Below, piece after piece: positions 26,342-35,558 of a stretch of DNA of 64,000 nucleotides. A program made the translations under genes and the position numbers. The notes below the pieces were generated by a model, which ran no database searches, had not been told where the DNA came from, and saw nothing but the letters and a program-made list of their open reading frames with translations. Numbering within the stretch: the first letter of the stretch is position 1; each line of letters begins with the position of its first letter. Source of the stretch: Tsukamurella tyrosinosolvens (GTDB taxonomy: Bacteria > Actinomycetota > Actinomycetes > Mycobacteriales > Mycobacteriaceae); assembly GCF_900104775.1 (NCBI RefSeq), contig NZ_FNSA01000003.1, forward strand, positions 1,488,001-1,552,000. Direction: 5' to 3'.

Positions 26342-28875
26342 GCGCGGTCCTCCCTCGGGGGCATGGACGGGGTCGGGGTGCCCAGCAGGATGGGCACCTT
26401 GCGGCCGTTCTTCTCGCCGAAGTCGACGGTCGGATCGGGGGCGCCGGGGGCGTTGACGAAGGAGACGAACCGGGCGAGCTTGTCCGGGTCGTCGAGGACG
26501 CCCTTCCATTCGCAGCCGTAGCCGTCGACGTGCCGCTCGACGGTGGCCTCGAAGTCGGCGTTGAGGCCGAGCGCGTCGTCGATGACGACCTCCCGCAGCC
26601 GGTCGATGCCGCCGTCCAGGGCCTCGACCCACGGCGCCGTCCGCTGCAGCCGGTCGGCCGTGCGGATGTAGTACATGAGGAATCGGTCGACGTACTTGAT
26701 CAGCGTCTCCCGGTCGAGGTCACCCGCGAGGAGCTGCGCGTGTTTCGGCGTCATCCCGCCGTTGCCGCCCACGTACAGGTTCCAGCCGGACTCCGTGGCG
26801 ATCACCCCGACGTCCTTGCCTCGGGCCTCCGCACACTCGCGGGCGCAGCCGGAGACGCCCATCTTGATCTTGTGCGGCGACCGCAGGCCGCGGTAGCGGA
26901 GCTCGAGGTCGATGGCCATCTGCACCGAGTCCTGCTGGCCGTAGCGGCACCAGTCGCTGCCCACGCAGCTCTTCACGGTGCGCAGCGACTTGCCGTAGGC
27001 CTGGCCGGATTCCATGCCGGCGTCCACCAGGCGCCGCCAGATCAGCGGCAGCTGGTCGACGGTCGCGCCGAACATGTCGATGCGCTGGCCGCCCGTGATC
27101 TTGGTGTACAGCCCGAAATCGCGGGCGATCTCGCCGATCACGATGAGCTGCTCCGCCGTGACGTCGCCGCCCGGCATCCGCGGCACCACCGAGTAGGTGC
27201 CGTTGCGCTGGATGTTCGCGAGGAAGTGGTCGTTGCTGTCCTGCAGCGACGCCTGCTCGCCGGACAGGATGTGGTCCGAGCTGGTGGACGCGAGGATCGA
27301 CGCCACGGTCGGCTTGCAGAGGTCGCAGCCCGTGCCCGAGCCGAAGCGGTCGATGAGGCCGGAGAAGGTGCGGATACCGCTCGCCTGGACGAGCTCGAAG
27401 AGCTCGGCCCGGGACTGGGTGAAGTGCTCGCACAGCGACTTCGAGACGGTGACGCCCTCGGCCTCGAGCAGCTGCGAGAGCAGCGGCACGCAGGAGCCGC
27501 AGGACGTGCCCGCGTTGGTGCAGCCCTTGAGCTCGGCGACCGTGCACGCGCCGTCGGCGATCGCCGCACACAGCGTGCCCTTCGAGACGTCGTTGCACGA
27601 GCAGACCTGCGCCGCGTCGGGGAGTGCCCCGACGCCGATCCCGGGGGAGCCGTCGCCCGCGGGGGCGATCAGCGAGACCGGGTCGCCCGGCAGCGACGAC
27701 CCGACGAGCGGGCGCAGCACGCCGTACTGCGAGGCGTCGCCCACGAGCACGCCGCCGAGCAGCGTCGAGGCGTCGTCGGAGAGCACCAGCTTGGCGTAGG
27801 TGCCGCCGATCGGGTCGCTGACCACCACGTCGAGGGCGCCGGGCGTGGTGCCCAGGGCGTCGCCGAAGGAGGCCACGTCCACGCCGAGCAGCTTGAGCTT
27901 GGTCGACAGGTCCGCGCCCGGGAACAGCGCGTCGCCGCCGAGCAGGCGGTCCGCGACCACCTCGGCCGTCGCGTAGCCGGGGCCGACGAGGCCGTAGCAG
28001 CGGCCCTCGATCGCCGCGACCTCGCCGATGGCGTAGACCGCGGGATCCGAGGTGGCGCAGGAGAGGTCGGTGATGACGCCGCCGCGCTCGCCGACGGTCA
28101 GCCCGGCCTCGCGGGCGAGCTCGTCGCGCGGTCGGACACCCGCGGCGAAGACGACGACGGCCGCGTCCACGACGCTCTCGTCCTTGAGCGTCACAGCGAG
28201 CCCGTGTTCGCCGGGGGCGATGTCGACGGTGCCGGACGAGAGGGTGATGTCGATGCCGAGGTCGCCGATCATGCGGGCCAGGTGTTCGCCGCCGCCGGTG
28301 TCGACCTGCTGCGGCATCAGCCGCGGGTTGACCTCCACGACGTGCGGCCGGAGGCCCAGCGTGCGGAGCGCGTTGGCAGCCTCCAGGCCGAGCAGGCCGC
28401 CGCCGACCACCATGCCGACGGGCTCGGCCGAGCGGGCCAGCGCGTCGTCCGCGTCGGCACGGAGCGCGTCCAGGTCGTCGAGGGTGCGGTAGACGTGACA
28501 TCCCGGCAGGTCGTGGCCCGGGACGGGCGGAACGAAGGCGTACGAGCCGGTGGCGAGCACGAGGGCGTCGTAGGCGACGGCGCCGTCGGCCGTGGTCACC
28601 GTCCGCGCGGTCCGGTCGATGCCGGTCACCTTCGCGCCGAGCCGCAGCTCCACCAGCGGATCGCCCGCGTAGTCGTTGCCGGCGAGCGCCAGCTCGGAGC
28701 GGTCCCACGCGCCGATGTAGGACGAGAGCCCCACCCGGTCGTAGGCTCCGTCGGCCTCCTCGCCCAGGACGACGATCCGCCAGGCCCCCGCCTCGTCGCG
28801 GGCGCGCAGCGCCTCCACGAACCTGTGCCCGACCATGCCGTGACCCACCACGACGACGGTGCGCTGGGTGACCAT
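26338..28875 (-). CDS. nirB: Nitrite reductase (NADH) large subunit NirB
   Basis: An 845-residue assimilatory nitrite reductase reducing nitrite to ammonium with NADH. The order is: an FAD-binding Rossmann domain (VVVVGHGMVGHRF); an NAD-binding domain; a BFD-like [2Fe-2S] segment with CSCND near residue 423 and CTNAGTSCGSC near 452-462; and the ferredoxin-like plus siroheme/[4Fe-4S] domains with CVGSDWC near 635 and CARECAEA near 677 supplying four cysteines. ATG 28875 follows GAGGAGAGG. An upstream in-frame extension exists but is not likely coding. It is part of the minus-strand operon from nitrate reductase to nirD. Siroheme would come from the convergent hemD/cbiX genes plus an enzyme encoded elsewhere. 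Confidence 0.95.
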   Translation of the reverse strand: MVTQRTVVVVGHGMVGHRFVEALRARDEAGAWRIVVLGEEADGAYDRVGLSSYIGAWDRSELALAGNDYAGDPLVELRLGAKVTGIDRTARTVTTADGAVAYDALVLATGSYAFVPPVPGHDLPGCHVYRTLDDLDALRADADDALARSAEPVGMVVGGGLLGLEAANALRTLGLRPHVVEVNPRLMPQQVDTGGGEHLARMIGDLGIDITLSSGTVDIAPGEHGLAVTLKDESVVDAAVVVFAAGVRPRDELAREAGLTVGERGGVITDLSCATSDPAVYAIGEVAAIEGRCYGLVGPGYATAEVVADRLLGGDALFPGADLSTKLKLLGVDVASFGDALGTTPGALDVVVSDPIGGTYAKLVLSDDASTLLGGVLVGDASQYGVLRPLVGSSLPGDPVSLIAPAGDGSPGIGVGALPDAAQVCSCNDVSKGTLCAAIADGACTVAELKGCTNAGTSCGSCVPLLSQLLEAEGVTVSKSLCEHFTQSRAELFELVQASGIRTFSGLIDRFGSGTGCDLCKPTVASILASTSSDHILSGEQASLQDSNDHFLANIQRNGTYSVVPRMPGGDVTAEQLIVIGEIARDFGLYTKITGGQRIDMFGATVDQLPLIWRRLVDAGMESGQAYGKSLRTVKSCVGSDWCRYGQQDSVQMAIDLELRYRGLRSPHKIKMGVSGCARECAEARGKDVGVIATESGWNLYVGGNGGMTPKHAQLLAGDLDRETLIKYVDRFLMYYIRTADRLQRTAPWVEALDGGIDRLREVVIDDALGLNADFEATVERHVDGYGCEWKGVLDDPDKLARFVSFVNAPGAPDPTVDFGEKNGRKVPILLGTPTPSMPPREDRA

Positions 28876-28999
28876 GGACCTCTCCTCTCGTCGGAAACCG
28901 TTGGCACCGAATCTAAGGAGGCGGTGTTGCGGGGCTGTGCCGCCGTGTTGCCCGTCGATCACGCCTTCCTCACGGGGAGTCGTGCGCGGGCGTGAGGAG

Positions 29000-30682
29000 T
29001 CAGGCCAGGCGTTCGGCGAGGTCCCCGGGGCGCGCGAGCGGGGGAACGAGGGCGACGGCGCGGCGGGCCACGGCGTCGCGCAGGTGCGGTGTCGCGACGG
29101 TCGCCGGAACGCGCCAGCGGCCCGCGCCGTCGGGCTCCACGGGCAGCATGCGCCAGCGGTCGTCGAGGTTGGCGTCGGCGAGGGGGAGCAGTTCGGCCGC
29201 GCGCGGCGCCTCGCAAAGGAGTGCGGCGCGCACGGGCCGCGCCAGGAGTGCGGCCCCCAGCATCGCCGCCATCGGGTTGCCGCCCAGGCCCAGCACGATC
29301 GGGCCGTCCGGCACCGTCGCCACGAGGAGGGAGCCGCCGGGGCGCACGTCCACCCCGTCGACGAGCAGCGTCGCGCCGGTCTCGGAGAGCGCGCCGCGCA
29401 GCCGGTCCGCGGCCCCGCGGCCGGTGGCGCCGATGATCGCGACGACGTCGGCCCCGTCGGGCAGGAGCGCGGCGCGGAAGGAGGCGGGCGCGTCCGGCAG
29501 GTGCGGGCCGCGCAGGACCTCGCAGCCGACGGCGCCGAACGTCGCGGCGACGGGGCCCCACGCTGTCTCCGGGAGGCCGGCGCCGCCCGTCGCGCCGACC
29601 TCGTCGCCGGAGGAGTGCAGGCGGATCCGCACGGGCCCGCGGGCGGCGACCGCGTCGACACCGGCCGCGGTCGCCAGGGAGATCAGCACCGGGTCGACCG
29701 CGGTGCCCGCGGGGGCGAGCACCGCTCCGGCCGGCCACGCCGAGCCCGCCGGGCGGACGTCGTTGCGGCCCGGATCGATACAGGTCAGGAGGGGGCCGTC
29801 CCGCGAGATCTCCTCGTCCCGGATCACGCGATCGGCCCCAGCGGGCAGGCGCGCGCCCGTCGCGATGCGCACCGCGGCGCCGACCGCCAGCGGCGGCGCG
29901 GCGTGGCCGGCGAGCGTGGCGCCGTCGACCGCCCGCCACGGCGGCGGGCCCGCCGCCGCCCAGCCGTCCATCGCGGACTGGTCGAACGGCGGGAAGGGTG
30001 CGGCGGCTGCGAGTGGCTCCGCGAGGACCGAACCGAGCACCGGCGGCCCGCCCGCCGCCGGCAGCGCGGGAAGGGTGGCCCGGAGGAGGCGGCGGACCGC
30101 GAGGGGCGATGCCTCGGCCCGGGCCAGGTCCCCCGGGGTGTCGACGTCCGCGAGCGGCAGGCGCAGTCGCGGTGCGTCGGGCGGCACGATCGCGCGGACG
30201 GGGCCGCCCGCGGCGCTGTCGATCCCGGCGACGGCGGCGCGGAGCGCGGCGGCGTCCCACACCGCGAGCAGGTACTGGGCGCGCCCGTGCCGGTCCTCGG
30301 CCAGGGCGACCGGCGCATCGGTCGCGGCGCGGAGCGCGGCGAGACGGGCGAGGTCCGACGCTTCCACGTCGGGCAGGTCCGCGGCCAGCACCGCGATCGT
30401 CCGCGCGCCCGGAGGAACGGCGGCGAGTCCGGCCGCGATCGCGGCGAGCGGCCCGCCGCCCGGCGGATCCTCCCGGACCACCGCGACGCCCGCCGGCACC
30501 GCCCGCGGCGGACCCACGACGACGGTCGGGGCCCCGCCGGCCGCGGCGACCGCGGCGTCGAGGAGCCGCCGTCCGCCGATCACGACCTCGGGCTTGTCCC
30601 GCCCGAGGCGGCGGGCGCCGCCACCGGCCACGACGACGGCCGCGTCGCAGGACGCGGCCGGGTCGGGGTCAGTAGACGTCAC
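29000..30682 (-). CDS. MobA-MoeA fusion for molybdenum cofactor maturation
   Basis: A 560-residue fusion. Residues about 10-195 are a MobA-like nucleotidyltransferase (VVVAGGGARRLGRDKPEVVIGG, VLAADLPDV). Residues about 200-560 are a MoeA-like molybdenum transferase (FDQSAMDGWA, VRIATGARLPAGADRVI, LGLGGNPMAAMLGAAL). MoeA inserts Mo into molybdopterin and MobA adds GMP to give the bis-MGD form. That is exactly the cofactor needed by the nitrate reductase whose 3' end this gene overlaps by 14 bp (30669-30682). The start is GTG. The two activities are inferred from the family. Confidence 0.85.
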   Translation of the reverse strand: MTSTDPDPAASCDAAVVVAGGGARRLGRDKPEVVIGGRRLLDAAVAAAGGAPTVVVGPPRAVPAGVAVVREDPPGGGPLAAIAAGLAAVPPGARTIAVLAADLPDVEASDLARLAALRAATDAPVALAEDRHGRAQYLLAVWDAAALRAAVAGIDSAAGGPVRAIVPPDAPRLRLPLADVDTPGDLARAEASPLAVRRLLRATLPALPAAGGPPVLGSVLAEPLAAAAPFPPFDQSAMDGWAAAGPPPWRAVDGATLAGHAAPPLAVGAAVRIATGARLPAGADRVIRDEEISRDGPLLTCIDPGRNDVRPAGSAWPAGAVLAPAGTAVDPVLISLATAAGVDAVAARGPVRIRLHSSGDEVGATGGAGLPETAWGPVAATFGAVGCEVLRGPHLPDAPASFRAALLPDGADVVAIIGATGRGAADRLRGALSETGATLLVDGVDVRPGGSLLVATVPDGPIVLGLGGNPMAAMLGAALLARPVRAALLCEAPRAAELLPLADANLDDRWRMLPVEPDGAGRWRVPATVATPHLRDAVARRAVALVPPLARPGDLAERLA

Positions 30683-33600
30683 GCACGTATCTCCGTTCGG
30701 CGGACAGCGCCGCCAGGTAGGCGTCCGCGCTCCGCGGGGCCATGTGGCCGTGTTCGGCGACGATACCGCGCAGGGCCTCGTCCACGTCGCGGGCCATGCG
30801 GGCCGCGTCGCCGCACACGTAGACGTGCGCGCCGCGCCGGATCCACTCCCACAACTCGGCGGCGTGCTCGCGCATCCGGTCCTGCACGTACACCTTCCGG
30901 GGCGTGTCCCGGGAGAAGGCGGTGTCGACCCGGGTGAGCACCCCGTCGGCCGCGAGGGCGTCCAGCTCCGCGCGGTAGTAGAAGTCCGTGGCCTCGTGCT
31001 GCTCGCCGAAGAACAGCCAGTTCGGCCCCGTCGCGCCGCTGCGTGCCCGGTCGTGCAGGAAGCCGCGGAAGGGAGCGATGCCCGTGCCCGGGCCGATCAT
31101 GATCGCCGGTGCGTCGGCGTCCTCCGGCGGGAGGAAACCGCGGGTCGGCTGCACGAAGACGTCCACCTCGCCGCCCGCGTCGAGGCCCGCGAGGTGCGTC
31201 GAGCAGGTGCCGCCGCGGCGCCGCCCGTCGTGCTCGAAGCCCACGACGGAGACGGTGATCGAGACGCGGTCGGGGTCCTCGCGCGGGCTCGACGAGATCG
31301 AGTACAGCCGCGGGGTGAGCGGCCGCAGAAGCTCCTCCCACTCCGCCGGTTCGGCCTCGACCGGGTGCGCGGCGAGCAGGTCGAGCAGCTGCCTGCCCCA
31401 GGTCCAGGAGGCGAACGTCGTGGGCTCGTCGAGGATCGCGCGCAGTTCGTCGCTCACCTCGCAGCGGTCCGCGACGAACCGCAGCAGTTCGGGGGTGATG
31501 CGCGTGAGGTCCTTGCGGTCCAGGTCGGCGGCGTCGCGCTGCACGCCGGTGCGGGCGCAGAACTCCTCGATGACGGCCCCCGAGTTCACCGGCCAGATCC
31601 CCAACGCGTCGCCGGCGCGGTAGGCGAGCGCGTCGGACGGGAGGGCGAAGGTGAAGCGGCGCACGTCCTTCGCCGACCCCTCGCCGGAGAGCAACTCGGA
31701 CTCGAGCAGCCGGGTGCGCAGCGGGTTGGTCCGGGAGTGACCCGTCGGCTCCGTCGCGGCGGGCTGCGGCGGCGCGGCATCCGGATCCAGCGCGGTCATC
31801 ACGGAGCCCAGCCAGGTGGCGGCGGTCTCGGCGTAGTCGGGCTCGCAGGACGCGCGCGGCGCGACCCGGGCGGCCCCGAGGTGTTCGAGGCGGGCGTCCA
31901 GCTTGCGGGCGAAGCCGCAGAAGTCGGCGTACGAGGGGTCGCCGAAGCCCAGGACGGAGAACCGCAGACCGCTCAGGTCGCCCGGCTCCGCCGCGGCCAG
32001 GGCATCCCACAGCGCGACGCCGTTGTCGGGCGCCTCGCCGTCGCCGGTCGTGGCGACCAGGAACAGCACGGTGCCCGTCAGCTGGGCGGGCGAGACCTGT
32101 TCGGCGCCGAGGACCGTCGCCGTCATGCCCGCGCCGCGCAGCGCCGCCGCACAGTCCGCCGCGTAGGTCTCCGCGGTACCCGTCTGGGACGCCCAGACGA
32201 CGGTCACCGTCGCCGCAGGTTCCTGCGGCGCGCCGCCGAAGACGCCCGCCAGGACGCCCTCGAGCCAGGCCCGGGCGATCGGGGCGAGCGGGGCGTCCCC
32301 GGGCACCGTCGGCACGCCCGACGGCGGCGCCACGCTCAGGCCCGTGAGCAGGCCGCCGAGGAAGCCCGATGCCTCGGCGGTCAGCTCGCCCGGGCCGGAG
32401 GCGTACGGCGCGAGCGCCGCCGCGAGCGGGGACGCCGGGGCCTCCGCCGGGGCGGGCGGTTCCGCCGGCACCGGGGTCAGCGCGACCGCGCTCACCTTGA
32501 ACTCGGGCTGCAGGGACTCGGGGTCGACGGCGTCGTTGGTCACCGCGTTCACGGCCACATCCTCTCCGAAGGCGTCGGCGAAGTGCATGGGGGCGAAGCA
32601 GACTCCGGGGCGGACGGCGTCGTCCACCGCGACCGGCAACGTCGCGCCGCCGCGTCTGCTGGAGACCCGCACCTGCGCGCCGTCGGCGACGCCGAGGCGG
32701 CCGGCGTCCTCGGGATTGAGCTGGAGGAAGGGCGCGGGGTTGAGGCGGTTGAGCTTGGCGACGCGGCCCGTCTTGGTCATGGTGTGCCACTGGTGCGCGA
32801 GGCGGCCGGTGGTGAGGATCAGTGGGTACTCGTCGTCGGGCAGTTCGGCGGGCGGTAGGTAGGGCCGGGGGAGGAAGCGGGCACGGCCCGACGGCGTGGC
32901 GAAGACCGGGCCCCGGTCGGGGTTGTCGGGGTCCAGGTAGCGGATCGGGTTCCGGTCGGGCCCGCCGGGCGCCGCGGGCCACTGCACCGGGCCCTGCGCG
33001 AGGCGGGCATGGTCGACGCCGCGCACGTCCCAGCCGGTCCGCGGATTGTGGAAGGCCTTGAGCTCCTCGAAGACCGCGGCCGCGTCGGGGTAGTCGAAAT
33101 CGGCGCCGTGCCCGAGCTCGGCGGCGATGAGGCAGATCAGCTTCCAGTCGGGCAGCGCGTCGCCGGGCGGCGGGGTGGCGGCCGCGGTGCGGGTGAGGGA
33201 GCGCTCCGAGTTGACCATCACCCCGTCGGTCTCGGCCCAGAGTGCGGCGGGTAGCACGACGTCCGCGTACTCCGCGGTCTCGGTGCCGGTGTACGCGTCC
33301 TGTACGACCACCAGCTCCGCGGAGCGCAGGGCGTCGATCACGGTGGAGCGGTTCGCCATCGACGCCACCGGGTTGCTGCAGATGATCCATGCCGCCTTGA
33401 CGGTTCCGGCGGCGAGCTCCCGATACATCTCGACGGTGCCCTGGCCGGCCTCGGCGCGGATCGTGCCCTCCGGCAGGCCCCAGAGGGCCTCGGCGCGGGC
33501 GCGGTCGTCGTCGTCGAGGACGGACCGCTGGCCGGGCAGGCCGGGCCCCATGTAGCCCATCTCGCGGCCGCCCATCGCGTTCGGCTGGCCGGTGAGGCTG

Positions 33601-34574
33601 AACGGACCCGATCCGGTCCGGCAGATCGCGCCGGTGGCGAGGTGCAGGTTGCAGAGGGCGATCGTGTTCCAGGTGCCGTGCGTCGACTGGTTCAGGCCCA
33701 TGGTCCACAGGCTCGTCCAGTTCGCGGCGCCCCCGATGAGCTCGGCGATGCGCTCGATGTCGGCGGCGTCGAGCCCGGTGATCTCGGCGACGCGATCGAC
33801 CGGGTAGTCCTCGAGGAAGGCGGGCATGGCCTCCCACCCCTCGGTGTGGGCGGCGATGAAATCCGCGTCCAGGTCGTTCCGGTCGGTCAGCAGGCGGAGG
33901 AGGCCGTTGAGCAGCGCGAGGTCGGTGCCGGGGCGGACGGCGAGGTGCAGGTCCGCCTTCGCGGCGGTGGCGGTACGCCGCGGGTCGACCACGATGAGCT
34001 TCGCGCCGGCCTTGACCCGGTCCATCATCCGCAGGAACAGGATGGGATGGCAGTCGGCCATGTTGGCGCCCAGGACGAGGAAGACGTCGGCGTGGTCGAG
34101 GTCGTCGTAGCTGCCGGGCGGGCCGTCGGAGCCGAGGGACTGCTTGTACCCGGTGCCGGCGCTGGCCATGCACAGCCGCGAGTTGGATTCGATCCACTTG
34201 GTACGGACGAAGCCCTTCGCCAGCTTGGTGGCGAGGTACTGCGCCTCCAGCGTCATCTGCCCGCTCACGTAGAGGGCGATGGCGTCCGGCCCGTGCTCGT
34301 CGCGGATCTCCCGTAGCCGCCGACCGGTCTCCGCGATCGCGTCAGCGAGGTCGACGGGGCCGCGCGGCGCGCCCCGGACCGTGCGAAGCTCGGCGCGGGC
34401 CTGCCGCCCGTCCGCGGCGAGCAGGTCGACCGTGGTGGTGCCCTTGGTGCACAGCCTGCCCCGGTTGGCCGGGTGACTCTTCGTGCCGACGGAGCCCGTG
34501 ACGGCACCGTCGCGCACCTGCAGGGTGAGGCCGCAGCCCACCCCGCAGTACCCGCACACCGTCTGCACATCCAT
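30669..34574 (-). CDS. Assimilatory nitrate reductase fused to CysJ-like flavoprotein
   Basis: A 1301-residue fusion. Residues 1-690 are a bis-MGD nitrate reductase of the NasA/NarB type. Its N-terminal [4Fe-4S] cysteines are in CGYCGVGC plus RGRLCTKG, and Mo-site motifs include NSRLCMASAG, CHPILFLRMMD and TRTGSGPFSLTGQPNAMGGRE-like blocks. After an Ala/Pro-rich linker, residues about 785-920 are flavodoxin-like (VVWASQTGTAETYA, VATTGDGEAPD), about 930-1150 a CysJ-type FAD domain (LTPRLYSISSSP, GGTCSTHLA), and the rest an NADPH-binding domain (IGPGTGIAPFRGFL, YVCGDAARMARDV). This would let NADPH electrons reach the Mo site within one polypeptide. ATG 34574 is preferred over GTG 34583. This fusion is an annotated but little-studied actinobacterial arrangement. 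Confidence 0.92.
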   Translation of the reverse strand: MDVQTVCGYCGVGCGLTLQVRDGAVTGSVGTKSHPANRGRLCTKGTTTVDLLAADGRQARAELRTVRGAPRGPVDLADAIAETGRRLREIRDEHGPDAIALYVSGQMTLEAQYLATKLAKGFVRTKWIESNSRLCMASAGTGYKQSLGSDGPPGSYDDLDHADVFLVLGANMADCHPILFLRMMDRVKAGAKLIVVDPRRTATAAKADLHLAVRPGTDLALLNGLLRLLTDRNDLDADFIAAHTEGWEAMPAFLEDYPVDRVAEITGLDAADIERIAELIGGAANWTSLWTMGLNQSTHGTWNTIALCNLHLATGAICRTGSGPFSLTGQPNAMGGREMGYMGPGLPGQRSVLDDDDRARAEALWGLPEGTIRAEAGQGTVEMYRELAAGTVKAAWIICSNPVASMANRSTVIDALRSAELVVVQDAYTGTETAEYADVVLPAALWAETDGVMVNSERSLTRTAAATPPPGDALPDWKLICLIAAELGHGADFDYPDAAAVFEELKAFHNPRTGWDVRGVDHARLAQGPVQWPAAPGGPDRNPIRYLDPDNPDRGPVFATPSGRARFLPRPYLPPAELPDDEYPLILTTGRLAHQWHTMTKTGRVAKLNRLNPAPFLQLNPEDAGRLGVADGAQVRVSSRRGGATLPVAVDDAVRPGVCFAPMHFADAFGEDVAVNAVTNDAVDPESLQPEFKVSAVALTPVPAEPPAPAEAPASPLAAALAPYASGPGELTAEASGFLGGLLTGLSVAPPSGVPTVPGDAPLAPIARAWLEGVLAGVFGGAPQEPAATVTVVWASQTGTAETYAADCAAALRGAGMTATVLGAEQVSPAQLTGTVLFLVATTGDGEAPDNGVALWDALAAAEPGDLSGLRFSVLGFGDPSYADFCGFARKLDARLEHLGAARVAPRASCEPDYAETAATWLGSVMTALDPDAAPPQPAATEPTGHSRTNPLRTRLLESELLSGEGSAKDVRRFTFALPSDALAYRAGDALGIWPVNSGAVIEEFCARTGVQRDAADLDRKDLTRITPELLRFVADRCEVSDELRAILDEPTTFASWTWGRQLLDLLAAHPVEAEPAEWEELLRPLTPRLYSISSSPREDPDRVSITVSVVGFEHDGRRRGGTCSTHLAGLDAGGEVDVFVQPTRGFLPPEDADAPAIMIGPGTGIAPFRGFLHDRARSGATGPNWLFFGEQHEATDFYYRAELDALAADGVLTRVDTAFSRDTPRKVYVQDRMREHAAELWEWIRRGAHVYVCGDAARMARDVDEALRGIVAEHGHMAPRSADAYLAALSAERRYVRDVY

Positions 34575-34597
34575 GCCGCCCACGGTGCCCGCGCGGT

Positions 34598-34635
34598 GTT
34601 TCCGGGGTCGGGCCGGATTGTTACGGCGATGTCAC
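34598..34635 (-). promoter_or_regulatory. GlnR-type box upstream of the nitrate assimilation operon
   Basis: Read on the minus strand, the boxes GTGAC, GTAAC, GCCCG and GAAAC each follow the last by exactly six bases. This matches the known GlnR layout (gTnAC-n6-GaAAC, repeated) in three of four half-sites. It ends 23 bp before the nitrate reductase start. GlnR activates nitrogen assimilation genes in actinobacteria. The site is close to the start codon, which would require a leaderless or downstream-start transcript, or a repressive role. Confidence 0.5.
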
Positions 34636-34800
34636 CTGCTCCGCGCCGGCCTGCACTACTCGGCGTGCGGTCGTCGCCCCGAGGGGCCGCCGGCGGGAAT
34701 CGAGTAGAGGGTCCTCGACGTCGAGTAGTCCGGCACGCTACCGGCGCGGTCGCGGTGGCGGTTGACTCACGGGATCAGCAGCGGCCCCGAAGGAGACATC

Positions 34801-35517
34801 ATGAGCACGAGGACAGTCAGGACCAGTCGCTCCTGCGGCGCGCGGTTCAGCCGGGCGGTGGTCGCCGGGGGCGCCGTCGCGTGCGGCGTGCTCGCCGTCG
34901 CGGCGCCCGCATCGGCGGTGCCGTCCGGCGGTCAGGTGCTGTGCGCCGTGGGGCAGCCGTGCATCGACAACCTGTATCAGACGGGGACCACGATCGTCGT
35001 CGAGTGGCGCGGCGATCAGGAGTGGGACGGGTACAACGTCCGGTGGAGTCGCCCGGGGCGGGCGGAGACGCAGCACGCCGTGGCCGGGGGCCGGGCGGGG
35101 AGCTTCCGGATCAACGACGTGCACCCGGGCGTCACCTACTCGGTGAAGGTCCAGGGCTGCGAGACCCACGTCCTGAGCAGCTCGACGTGCTCGCCCTGGG
35201 AGGAGGCGTCGATCACGGTCCGCTCGAGCCTGCCGTACGGCCCGGACACCTGTAAGCAGGGCTTCGTCTGGCGTGAGGCCCGCTCCTCCGATCATGTCTG
35301 CGTGACGCCGTCGACCCGGACCGCGACGGTCGAGGAGAACCGGCTCGCGTCGTCCCGCCGGCAGCCGGGCGGCGGGGCGTACGGGCCCAACACCTGCCGG
35401 CAGGGCTTCGTGTGGCGGGAGGCGTACTCCGGCGACGTGGTGTGCGTGACCCCGGCTTCGCGGACCCGTGCCGCAGCGGACAACGCCGCGGCGCCGAGCC
35501 GCCGGGTGCTCGGGTGA
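34801..35517 (+). CDS. Secreted protein with fibronectin-like domain and two C-terminal repeats
   Basis: A 238-residue exported protein. It has a twin-basic N-terminus, a hydrophobic segment VVAGGAVACGVLAVAA and an AxA cleavage site (APASA-V). A fibronectin type III-like beta domain follows (TIVVEWRGDQEWDGYNVRW, VHPGVTYSVKVQGC). The tail carries two copies of a roughly 30-residue motif, YGPxTCxQGFVWREAxSxDxVCVTP, at about residues 147-180 and 197-228, each with two cysteines. This motif is known to me from other actinobacterial secreted proteins but has no established function. The start at 34801 follows GAAGGAGA. Confidence 0.8.
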   Translation: MSTRTVRTSRSCGARFSRAVVAGGAVACGVLAVAAPASAVPSGGQVLCAVGQPCIDNLYQTGTTIVVEWRGDQEWDGYNVRWSRPGRAETQHAVAGGRAGSFRINDVHPGVTYSVKVQGCETHVLSSSTCSPWEEASITVRSSLPYGPDTCKQGFVWREARSSDHVCVTPSTRTATVEENRLASSRRQPGGGAYGPNTCRQGFVWREAYSGDVVCVTPASRTRAAADNAAAPSRRVLG

Positions 35518-35558
35518 CCCGCCGGGCCCGACCGACCGGTCCTTGATCGGGCGGGCCC

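Noticed and set aside
28876-29661. N-terminal extension of NirB by more than 250 codons
   Set aside because: The extension overlaps the 3' part of the MobA-MoeA gene in another frame. A GAGGAGAGG ribosome site and the FAD motif follow the internal ATG at 28875.
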